Shown: positions 1 through 7,027 of the stretch, in pieces
Layout of the letters: every line of letters starts with the position of its first letter
Position numbering within the stretch: position 1 is the stretch's first letter
DNA from: Gemmatimonadota bacterium
Lineage (GTDB): Bacteria > Gemmatimonadota > Gemmatimonadetes > Gemmatimonadales > Gemmatimonadaceae
DNA: 64,000 nt
Assembly (NCBI GenBank): GCA_016712265.1
Contig: JADJRJ010000031.1
Coordinates: forward strand, 744,001-808,000
Direction: 5' to 3'
The notes under the pieces: model-generated
Seen by the model: the letters and a program-made list of their open reading frames with translations, nothing else
Told to the model about the DNA's origin: nothing
The model's database searches: none
Position numbers and translations under genes: made by a program

Positions 1-1069
1 ACTCCTGGCCGAGGGTCATGGGTACCGCGTCCTGGAGCTGCGTGCGACCCATCTTGAGCAGGGGGGAGAACTCACGCCCCTTGGCCAGGAACGCCTCGGC
101 CAACTCGCGCATTGCCACGCGCAGGGTCTCGATCTCCCCGTGCAGCGACAATCGAACAGCGGTCGGATACACGTCGTTGGTCGACTGGCTCAGGTTGACA
201 TGTTCGTTCGGGTGGAGGCGATCGTACTGCCCACGGCGTTCCCCCAGCAGCTCCAGCGCGCGGTTCGCGATGACCTCGTTGGCGTTCATGTTCGTGGAGG
301 TCCCCGCGCCGCCCTGGATCACGTCCACGAGGAAATGCTCGTGATGTCGGCCGGCGCGGATCTCTTGCGCGGCCGTGGTGATGGCGTCGCATCGCTCCTG
401 ATCCAGCAGCCCGAGTTCCTGGTTGGCCAGCGCGGCAGCCTCCTTCACGGCGGCGAGTGCCTCGATCAGGGCGGGGAGCTCGCGGATCGGGGTGCCGGTG
501 ATCGGGAAGTTCTCGAGGGCGCGCAGGGTCTGGACGCCATACAGGGCGTCGTTCGGGACGGTGCGGACGCCGAGGAGGTCCTTTTCCTCGCGGACGGCCG
601 CGCCACTGAAGCCCATGAGGCGTCCACGGCCGGCGAGGGTGGCGTCGGTCGCCGCCAGTCGCCGCGAAATCGCCCGGGCGGCACGCCCGACCAGCGCCGC
701 GTAAAGCTGCGGAAAGTCCTTCAGGATGTCGGCGACCCGGTCCTTGCTGAGGACGAGGGCTTGCGTGTCCTGCAGGGCGAGGGCCGTGGTGCCATGCGGC
801 GTCTCGTCCAAGAGGATCCCCTCGCCGACGGCCTCGCCGGCCCCAAGGGTGACCAGCCGGATCGGGCGGTCGCCCGCGCTCTTCTCGATGGCGATAGCGC
901 CCGAGACGATGAGGGCCATGAGGACCCTGGGTTGGCCCTGGGCGAACAATTCGTGGTTGGTCTCGAAGGTGCGAGGCTCCACGTGCTTGGCGAGCTGGTG
1001 GATCGCCGTGTCAGTGAGTCCGGAGAGGAAGTCGAGGGCCCGGAGTTGTTCGCGAATCAATTGTGGCAC
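1..1069 (-). CDS. aspA: Aspartate ammonia-lyase fused to an N-terminal cyclic-nucleotide-binding-like domain (3' end outside window)
   Basis: Aspartase deaminates L-aspartate to fumarate and ammonia in the cytoplasm. The frame is open from a GTG at 1069 to the window edge (about 356 residues seen). Residues 1 to about 150 form a Crp/cNMP-type beta-barrel (FAQGQP, then a GAGEAVGEG cassette); residues from about 157 on are aspartase, with REEKDLLGVRTVP, TSTNMNANEVIANRA, HPNEHVNLSQSTNDVYPTA and GRTQLQDAVPMT. The late catalytic GSSxMPxKxNP loop lies beyond the window. Ordinary aspartases begin at the EEDLLG motif, so the sensor domain is an addition. The phosphate-binding cassette lacks the usual Arg (PHGTTA where PRSA is typical), so cAMP binding is doubtful. 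An in-frame TAG lies 33 bases before the GTG; no clear ribosome site marks the start, and the TTG shortly after it is an alternative. Confidence 0.85.
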   Translation of the reverse strand, partial: MPQLIREQLRALDFLSGLTDTAIHQLAKHVEPRTFETNHELFAQGQPRVLMALIVSGAIAIEKSAGDRPIRLVTLGAGEAVGEGILLDETPHGTTALALQDTQALVLSKDRVADILKDFPQLYAALVGRAARAISRRLAATDATLAGRGRLMGFSGAAVREEKDLLGVRTVPNDALYGVQTLRALENFPITGTPIRELPALIEALAAVKEAAALANQELGLLDQERCDAITTAAQEIRAGRHHEHFLVDVIQGGAGTSTNMNANEVIANRALELLGERRGQYDRLHPNEHVNLSQSTNDVYPTAVRLSLHGEIETLRVAMRELAEAFLAKGREFSPLLKMGRTQLQDAVPMTLGQE

Positions 1070-1239
1070 GGAGTCCGCGGGGCGGAGGGTTCGCAGGGAA
1101 GTCTAGCACGTCCTCAACAGACGACAGGGCCGGCGGGGTCGATACGTCTCGGTCGGTCCGGTCCGGTTCGCACGGATGGCCGGCCGTCTGGTGGCCCGGC
1201 TGGGCGCGCTCGGGGTGTTCGGCCGCCGGGGGTGACGCG

Positions 1240-1259
1240 GTCGGCCCTCGAGGGCCGAC
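1240..1259. promoter_or_regulatory. 20-bp perfect palindrome upstream of padR
   Basis: GTCGGCCCTC followed directly by GAGGGCCGAC, a perfect palindrome in the divergent region between aspA (leftward) and padR (rightward). It ends 20 bases before the padR -35 box. A dimeric regulator could bind here; there is no T-tract, so a terminator is less likely. Which gene it serves cannot be told from sequence. Confidence 0.5.
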
Positions 1260-1278
1260 GCGGACGACACGCGTGGAT

Positions 1279-1307
1279 TTGACACAGACGAGCTGACCCC
1301 ATATACC
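1279..1307 (+). promoter_or_regulatory. padR promoter (-35 TTGACA, -10 TATACC)
   Basis: TTGACA at 1279-1284 and TATACC at 1302-1307 are separated by 17 bases, close to the sigma-70 consensus. Transcription should begin near 1314, about 20 bases before the padR ATG. The -10 box lies inside the left arm of the inverted repeat described at 1303-1336. Confidence 0.75.
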
Positions 1308-1336
1308 TAGACCGTCAGGCATAGGAGTCTAGGTAT
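1303..1336. promoter_or_regulatory. Probable PadR operator overlapping -10, ribosome site and start codon
   Basis: ATACCTAGAC (1303-1312) and GTCTAGGTAT (1327-1336) form a perfect 10-bp inverted repeat with a 14-base spacer. The left arm covers the -10 box; the right arm covers the end of the AGGAG ribosome site (1323-1327) and the first two bases of the ATG (1335). A bound dimer would block both RNA polymerase and transcript start, the arrangement expected for PadR autorepression of padR and the permease behind it. Confidence 0.75.
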
Positions 1337-1664
1337 GGCACGCAACGACATCCTGCAGGGCACGCTCGACCTCCTGGTCCTCAAGACCCTGGCGCGTCGC
1401 GGGCCGCTGCACGGCTACGGGATCACGGCGCACATCCAGCGCGTCTCCGACGAGCAGCTGCGCGTGGAGGAGGGGTCGCTCTACCCGGCGCTGCATCGCA
1501 TGGAGCAATCCGGGCTGGTGCGCGCGACGTGGGGACTGACCGAGAAGAACCGGCAGGCGCGCTTCTACACCATCACGGCGGCCGGCAAGAAGCAGTTGGG
1601 GGAGGCAGAGGAGAGCTGGGCCCGGCTGCGCGATGGCGTGCAGCGTGTGTTGCGGTACGCCTGA
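1335..1664 (+). CDS. PadR family transcriptional regulator
   Basis: A 109-residue cytoplasmic repressor of the short PadR class. The N-terminal winged helix reads GTLDLLVLKTLARRGPLHGYGI, followed by the conserved EEGSLYPALHRMEQSGLV and an R-x-F-Y-x-I-T-x-A-G-KK wing. Length is normal for the class. AGGAG lies seven bases before the ATG. It is the first gene of a two-gene unit with the orphan permease at 1685, a pairing common in Acidobacteriota and Gemmatimonadota, and it probably represses both from the inverted repeat over its own promoter. The inducing ligand is unknown. Confidence 0.93.
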   Translation: MARNDILQGTLDLLVLKTLARRGPLHGYGITAHIQRVSDEQLRVEEGSLYPALHRMEQSGLVRATWGLTEKNRQARFYTITAAGKKQLGEAEESWARLRDGVQRVLRYA

Positions 1665-1684
1665 CCATCACGCGAGAGGCTGAC

Positions 1685-4357
1685 ATGTGGTTGCGTCGAC
1701 TGCTGAATGTGCTGCGCCCGGGGCGCGTCGAGGACGAGATCCGTCGCGAACTCGACTTCCATCTCGCGGAGCGCGAGGACGACCTCGTGGCGGCGGGCGT
1801 GCCACGCGACCGGGCGCGGCATGAGGCGCGACGCCGCTTCGGGCACGTCACCACGGTGCGCGAGGCCACCCGGGACGCGGATCTCGCCCCGCGCGCGGAG
1901 TCGTGGCTCGCCGATGTGCGGTATGCGACGCGCGCGTTGCGCAGCGCCCCGGCCTTCACCCTGGTGGCCGTGGCCTCACTCGCGCTCGGCATTGGGGCGA
2001 ACACGGCCATCTTCAGCCTCGTCAACGCCGTCATGCTCCGGTCGCTCCCGGTGCAGGCGCCCGAGCAGCTGGTCGCGCTCAGCATGTCGGCAGACGACGA
2101 GCTGGCCAGCTTCACCAACCCACTCTGGGAACAGGTCCGCGACGGGCAGGACGTGTTCGCGGGGGCCCTCGCCTTTGGGGGCGCCCAATTCAACCTCGCC
2201 GACACCGGGGTCGAGCGCCCCGTCGACGCGCTGTTTGTCAGCGGATCCTACTTTCCCGTGCTAGGTGTGGGGGCGGCGTCGGGGCGCATCCTCGGCCCGG
2301 CAGACGACGTGCGCGGGTGTGCGGCGACCGCGGTGCTCAGTCACGCCTTCTGGCAACGGGAATTCGGCGGCGACGCGGGCGCCGTGGGTCGCCAGGTCAC
2401 CCTGAGCGGGCACGTGTTCGACATCGTCGGTGTGGCCGAGCCGGGGTTCACAGGCCTCGAGACCGGGACCGCACCCTCGGTCTTCGTCCCCCTCTGCGCG
2501 GGCCAGGTCCTCTCGCCCTCCGGTGGCTTCCTCGACCATCGCAGCTGGTGGTTCCTCACGATCCTCGGCCGGATGCGTTCGGACCTCCCGCTCGCGCAGG
2601 TCAACGCGCGCCTCGCGCAGCTGTCCCCGGGGTGGTTCGAGCGCACGACGCCGCCAAACTGGTCGGCGGAGAACGTCAAGGACTACCTGGGTCGCCACCT
2701 CGTGGCGCACGAGAGCGTCGACGCCTTGTCCGGCGTGCGGACGACCTACGCCGGCGCCCTCCTGGTGCTCATGGGGATCGTCGCGCTCGTGCTGCTGGTG
2801 GCGTGTGCCAACGTGGCGAACCTCATGCTCGCCCGGGCCTCCGTGCGGCGCCGTGAGCTGGCCGTGCGGGTGGCGCTGGGTGCCTCGCGCGGGCGCCTCG
2901 TCCAGCAGTTGTTCGTCGAAGGGCTCGTGCTTTCCGTTGCTGGGGCAACCATCGGGATCGGACTGGCCTACCAGGGCAGCCACCTCCTCGTGCGGATGAT
3001 GTCGAGCCGGGACCCGGTCTCGCTGGACCTGTCGATCGATGGGCGCGTCTTGCTCTTCACGATTGGGGTCGCGGTAGCCACTGCGGTGCTCTTCGGCCTC
3101 GCCCCGGCGTGGCGCGCGGTGCGCACCGACCCGCAGTCCGCGATGCAGGGTCACGGGGGGCGCGGGGTGATCGAAGGCCACAGTCGCTTCGGGATCGGGA
3201 AGGTCCTGGTGAGTGCCCAACTCGCGCTCTCGCTCGTGCTGGTGACGGGGGCGGCGCTGCTCGTCGGAAGTTTCCGGGCCCTGGAACAGGTCGAGGCGGG
3301 GTTCGTCCCGGACCAGGTGCTGGTGGTTGAAGCCAACCTGCGCGAGTCGGGTGCGGCGGCGTTGACCACCCAGGCCCGCCTCCTCGAACGGCTGCGGGCG
3401 TTGCCAGGGGTGCGCAACGCCACCAGCTCCTTCAATACTCCCCTCGCACGTTCGTCGTGGAATGACCTGGTCGTCATCGAGGGTCTCGCCGCGACGAAGC
3501 CCGAGGATCGTGAGATCTACCTCAACGAGGTTTCGTCGGACTACTTCGCCACCCTCGGGATGCGGTTGGTTGCGGGGCGCGACATTGGCCCGCAGGACCA
3601 AGTCGGGGCGCCGGCGGTGGCGGTCATCAACCAGTCGGCCGCGATGCGGTACTTCCAGCATCCCAACCCGGTGGGCCGCACCTTCCGGCTCGAGCGTGGA
3701 CGGGGGACGTCGCCGCCCATCGAGGTGATTGGCGTGGTCACCGACGCGAAGTATCAGAACCTCCGAGATCCTGCGCCTCCGTCGGCGTTCTTTGCCCTCG
3801 CCCAGGATTCGTCGTTCAACGGGGGGCCCGCGTTTGTCATCAAGGCCGCAGGCCCTGCGACGGGGCTCCAGGCGGCGGTGACCGCCCTGTTCGCGGAGGT
3901 CCACCCACGGGCCACCCTGCGGTTCAAGGCCCTGGAGCAGCAGGTGGCCGACACGATCGTGCGAGAGCGACTCCTCGCCACGTTATCTGGGTTCTTCGGC
4001 ATCCTCGCGGTGCTGCTCGCGGCGATCGGGTTGTACGGCACGATGGCGTATCACGTGGCGCGTCGCCGCGGGGAGATCGGCATCCGGCTCGCCCTGGGAG
4101 CTGCGCCGCGCCGCGTGCTGGGCGGCGTCCTGGGCGAGGTCGGTGTGGTGCTCCTGGTCGGGACCGTGGCCGGGCTCGGCGTCGTGCTGGTGGCTGCGCC
4201 GCTCGTGCAGCAGTTCCTCTTTGGGCTGACGCCGCGCGATCCGCTGGCGATGGCGGCGTCCGCCGTGATCCTGGCCGCGGCGGCGGCGATGGCTGGGTAC
4301 CTGCCGGCGCGGCGCGCGGCCCGGATGGACCCGATGCGCGCGTTGCGCGAGGAGTAG
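1685..4357 (+). CDS. ADOP-type duplicated orphan ABC permease (MacB/FtsX-like)
   Basis: An 890-residue inner-membrane protein with the layout of the duplicated orphan permease family: a cytoplasmic prefix (EDEIRRELDFHLAEREDDL, residues 15-60), a first membrane helix near residue 95, a MacB-like periplasmic domain, a three-helix FtsX block near residues 355-470 (LLVACANVANLMLARA, RRRELAVRVALGASR), then a second periplasmic domain and second FtsX block near 765-885. The ATG at 1685 follows GAGAGG and keeps the family-typical MWLRRLLNVLR start; an upstream in-frame ATG would run through padR. No ATPase gene is nearby. Role (export or mechanotransmission) is not known; regulation is probably through the adjacent PadR. 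Confidence 0.9.
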   Translation: MWLRRLLNVLRPGRVEDEIRRELDFHLAEREDDLVAAGVPRDRARHEARRRFGHVTTVREATRDADLAPRAESWLADVRYATRALRSAPAFTLVAVASLALGIGANTAIFSLVNAVMLRSLPVQAPEQLVALSMSADDELASFTNPLWEQVRDGQDVFAGALAFGGAQFNLADTGVERPVDALFVSGSYFPVLGVGAASGRILGPADDVRGCAATAVLSHAFWQREFGGDAGAVGRQVTLSGHVFDIVGVAEPGFTGLETGTAPSVFVPLCAGQVLSPSGGFLDHRSWWFLTILGRMRSDLPLAQVNARLAQLSPGWFERTTPPNWSAENVKDYLGRHLVAHESVDALSGVRTTYAGALLVLMGIVALVLLVACANVANLMLARASVRRRELAVRVALGASRGRLVQQLFVEGLVLSVAGATIGIGLAYQGSHLLVRMMSSRDPVSLDLSIDGRVLLFTIGVAVATAVLFGLAPAWRAVRTDPQSAMQGHGGRGVIEGHSRFGIGKVLVSAQLALSLVLVTGAALLVGSFRALEQVEAGFVPDQVLVVEANLRESGAAALTTQARLLERLRALPGVRNATSSFNTPLARSSWNDLVVIEGLAATKPEDREIYLNEVSSDYFATLGMRLVAGRDIGPQDQVGAPAVAVINQSAAMRYFQHPNPVGRTFRLERGRGTSPPIEVIGVVTDAKYQNLRDPAPPSAFFALAQDSSFNGGPAFVIKAAGPATGLQAAVTALFAEVHPRATLRFKALEQQVADTIVRERLLATLSGFFGILAVLLAAIGLYGTMAYHVARRRGEIGIRLALGAAPRRVLGGVLGEVGVVLLVGTVAGLGVVLVAAPLVQQFLFGLTPRDPLAMAASAVILAAAAAMAGYLPARRAARMDPMRALREE

Positions 4358-4367
4358 GATGACCGAC

Positions 4368-4778
4368 CTAGCCTGGCGGGAGTCGTTGTCCTCCGTCGCG
4401 GGCGCGGCCGACCCGCTCGACTTCCGCGGCGATGGCGTCGATGGCGTGCTCAATGCGCTCGATGCGCGGGTCGGTTTGCCCGGTCGGCAGTGACTGCCCG
4501 GGAATCCACCCCGCGTGTCGCCAGGTGCGCGCCAGGGGCGAGTCGCCCGGGATGAGCTGCGCTTGCCCACAAATCGGGCAAAGCATGCGTTTGGACGTCA
4601 GGCGCCACGCCTGGTAGACGACGCCGGGAATCACGAAGGGAACGAGCAAGGCGGCGGCGATCCAGCTGCTCCCCGGTCGTTCGGGAAGGTTGGTTTCGGA
4701 GCCGCACCAGGTGCAGAGCCAGGAGCGAGGAGCCACGGGGCGAGCAGAAGGGGAGAAAGGGAAAGCCGGTCGCGCCAC
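4368..4778 (-). CDS. Small membrane protein with two zinc-ribbon CxxC pairs
   Basis: About 136 residues from a GTG at 4778; a second in-frame GTG about 14 codons later is an equally possible start. A CTWC pair, a hydrophobic helix (WIAAALLVPFVIPGVVYQAW) and a CPIC pair are visible, followed by a charged C-terminal helix. The two cysteine pairs flank the helix, so a single zinc ribbon split by the membrane segment is not obvious. It converges with the permease at 4357. Function unknown. Confidence 0.65.
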   Translation of the reverse strand: MARPAFPFSPSARPVAPRSWLCTWCGSETNLPERPGSSWIAAALLVPFVIPGVVYQAWRLTSKRMLCPICGQAQLIPGDSPLARTWRHAGWIPGQSLPTGQTDPRIERIEHAIDAIAAEVERVGRARDGGQRLPPG

Positions 4779-4799
4779 CCGGTGGCGGCGCGTCCATCA

Positions 4800-4836
4800 C
4801 GACCGTGAGCGCGCGTCCATCAGGTGCTCACGGTCG
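4800..4836. terminator. 11-bp inverted repeat between S9 peptidase and zinc-ribbon gene
   Basis: CGACCGTGAGC (4800-4810) and GCTCACGGTCG (4826-4836) are perfectly complementary with a 15-base loop. It lies just past the stop of the S9 peptidase gene (4856, leftward). There is no T-tract, so it may be a Rho-assisted stop, an mRNA-stabilising hairpin or an operator for the downstream gene. Confidence 0.4.
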
Positions 4837-4855
4837 CGGCATGGTGCGGGGCAGC

Positions 4856-6916
4856 TTACTGGACGGCGTTCCTCAACGTGAAACGCGTGAGCCACTCATG
4901 CTCGCGCCGGATCTTGTCCATCTGGTGGTAGTACTCCCCAAGGCCGTGGCCTTCGCGTGGGTAGAAGACCAGCTCCGTCGTCTTGCCGCGATCCTTGAGG
5001 TGCCGGAAGTACTCCATCGGCTGCCCGATCGGGACTCGCTCGTCGTTGGATCCGTGCAGCATGAGCAACGGCGTGGTGACCTTGCTCGCGTACTGGACGG
5101 CGGAGCGTGAGCGGTAAAACTCGAGCGACTTGTTGTTGATGGTCCCGTCGAGCTGCGGCATGCCGTCGTAGAAGGTGCCGATGTAGCCCGGGATGTCGGT
5201 GGTGCCGTACATGCTTTCCATGTTGGAGAGCCCGGCGCCCATCATCGCGGCCTTGAAGCGGCCGGTCTGCGAGACGACCCAGCCCGTCATGAAGCCGCCG
5301 TAACTCCATCCGGTCACGGCGAGGCGCGTCGAGTCGGCCACGCCGCGGCGGACCAGTTCATCCACGCCAGTCATGATGTCGCGATAGTCGCCCGCGCCCC
5401 AGTCCTTGATGTTGCCGCGCATGAACTTCTCGCCGTAGCCGGTGGACCCGCGCGGATTGGGATACAGCACGGCCCATCCCTGGCCGGCGTAGTACTGGCC
5501 CGGGGATCCCCAGTTGGCCTTGAAGCCGTTGGTGTGGGCGCCCGTCGGGCCGCCGTGGACGTCCACCTTGAGCGGCACGCGCTGGCCGGGGCGGTATCCC
5601 ACGGGCTTGAGCAGGATCCCTTCCACGGTCCAGCCGTCCGTGGACTTCCATGTGACGACTTCACTCTCGCCGAACGCGATCTGGGCGAGCTGCGGGTTCA
5701 CGGTCGTCAGCTTTCGTGGAGCTGCGAAGGTCGCGTCGGTGACGTACACGTCCGCGGGTGAGGTCGGCGTGTCCATCGCGAAGGCCACCACGCGTTCGTC
5801 ATCGGAGAATGACGCTGCGCGCAGCTGCGATCCTGTGGAGAGGCGCTGGTATTGGCCGGTTGCCGGCGTGTAGGCGAACATCGCGCCGAACACGCGATCC
5901 TGGGTGCTCACGAAGATGCGCTGTCCGTCGCGCGACCAGCGCAGCTGCCCGACCGAGTAGTCCCACGACGCGGCGGCCGCGTTCTTCGCGGTCCGGGTGG
6001 CGAGGTCGTAGGTGAACAGGTTGGTGTTGTGCAGCGAGCGCGGGTACATCCCGTCCCCGTTGGGCTTCCAGTCCTCGAGGAGTGCGCCGAACGCCAGGGT
6101 GCGGCCGTCGGGCGACCACACCGGGGTCGACTGCAGGGTCATGTTCGCCGGGCCCGCAACCGTCTCGCTCGCCTTGCTGGCCACGGTGACGATCCGCGCC
6201 TCGCGCCGTTCATCGCGAATCAGGGTCGTCGGGCGGGCCAGGAAGGCGAGGCGCGTCCCGTCCGGGGACCAGGTCGGCGTTCCGGCGACCGAGAACGCCC
6301 CACTCGTGATCTTCTCCGCCTTTTTTGTTGCGACATTCACGACCCAGATGTGCGGCATCCGCATGTCCCCCTCGAACGTCTTGGGGTCGTCGCGACGGCG
6401 CGCCTTCGCCTCGGCGTCACGGGTGAGCGAGTCCGTGGTGAGGTAGGCGATGGACTGGCTGTTCGGCGCCCAGGTGTATCCACTGACCCCGTCGCGTGCC
6501 GTGGTGAGGGCGAACGCTTCGCCGCCATCGGCGTGCATCAGCCAGACTTGTGGCCGTGGGCCGTCCGTGCCATTCGCCGCCCCTCGCGCGGAGACAAACG
6601 AGATGTAGCGACCGTCGGGTGACCACTGCGGGGCGGACTCTCCGCGTTCGCCAAACGTGAGCTGACGATTGCCACTGCCGTCGGCGCGAATGATCCAGAC
6701 ATGCGAGCGCATGTCGTGCTGGTCGCCCTTGCTGGTGTCGCGTGCGGCGGGGTGCTCCCACGCCGCAATGCTGTAGAGGATGCGCGACCCATCGGGGGAG
6801 ACCTGCACGGACCCGGCGTTCTTCAGGTCCATGATGTCATCGATGGTGATCGGGCGCTGGGCACCGACGACAGAGGTGCCGAGCACGGTGACGAGGAAGG
6901 CAGTGGAGAAGCGCAT
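4856..6916 (-). CDS. Secreted S9 family prolyl-oligopeptidase-type peptidase
   Basis: A 686-residue exported serine peptidase that cleaves oligopeptides. Residues 1-20 are a signal peptide ending in VVGAQ. Residues about 30-420 are a PD40/WD-like propeller (repeated VSPDG, WSPDGRY, WSPDGTRLAF). The C-terminal alpha/beta hydrolase carries the triad: Ser538 in GWSYGGF, Asp625 in SNDERVP and His657 in REGHGLGE. Length fits the DPP/acylaminoacyl-peptidase branch. The ATG at 6916 is chosen because it opens the signal peptide; the open frame extends further upstream only as antisense to the neighbour. It is divergent from the amidohydrolase at 7028. Confidence 0.93.
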   Translation of the reverse strand: MRFSTAFLVTVLGTSVVGAQRPITIDDIMDLKNAGSVQVSPDGSRILYSIAAWEHPAARDTSKGDQHDMRSHVWIIRADGSGNRQLTFGERGESAPQWSPDGRYISFVSARGAANGTDGPRPQVWLMHADGGEAFALTTARDGVSGYTWAPNSQSIAYLTTDSLTRDAEAKARRRDDPKTFEGDMRMPHIWVVNVATKKAEKITSGAFSVAGTPTWSPDGTRLAFLARPTTLIRDERREARIVTVASKASETVAGPANMTLQSTPVWSPDGRTLAFGALLEDWKPNGDGMYPRSLHNTNLFTYDLATRTAKNAAAASWDYSVGQLRWSRDGQRIFVSTQDRVFGAMFAYTPATGQYQRLSTGSQLRAASFSDDERVVAFAMDTPTSPADVYVTDATFAAPRKLTTVNPQLAQIAFGESEVVTWKSTDGWTVEGILLKPVGYRPGQRVPLKVDVHGGPTGAHTNGFKANWGSPGQYYAGQGWAVLYPNPRGSTGYGEKFMRGNIKDWGAGDYRDIMTGVDELVRRGVADSTRLAVTGWSYGGFMTGWVVSQTGRFKAAMMGAGLSNMESMYGTTDIPGYIGTFYDGMPQLDGTINNKSLEFYRSRSAVQYASKVTTPLLMLHGSNDERVPIGQPMEYFRHLKDRGKTTELVFYPREGHGLGEYYHQMDKIRREHEWLTRFTLRNAVQ

Positions 6917-6992
6917 GGCGGGGCGGGCTGGGGTCGAGATCGGGGAAATTGGGCACCGGACCCCTGTGGCGCGAGCGGTCGGGGGGCGACGG

Positions 6993-7021
6993 TTGTCATC
7001 GTCCGGACGGCGGTCCAGAAT
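6993..7021 (+). promoter_or_regulatory. Promoter of amidohydrolase gene, probably leaderless
   Basis: TTGTCA (6993-6998), 17-base spacer, CAGAAT (7016-7021). The -10 box ends six bases before the ATG at 7028, so transcription would start at or next to the first codon and there is no room for a ribosome-binding site. Confidence 0.5.
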
Positions 7022-7027
7022 CTCTGC

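Noticed and set aside
140..1282. Long plus-strand reading frame of 380 codons
   Set aside because: Antisense shadow of the aspartase gene; low-complexity translation without domains.
2261..3904. Long minus-strand reading frame of 547 codons inside the permease gene
   Set aside because: Shadow of the permease; rich in His, Arg and Asp as expected for antisense of G+C-rich coding DNA.
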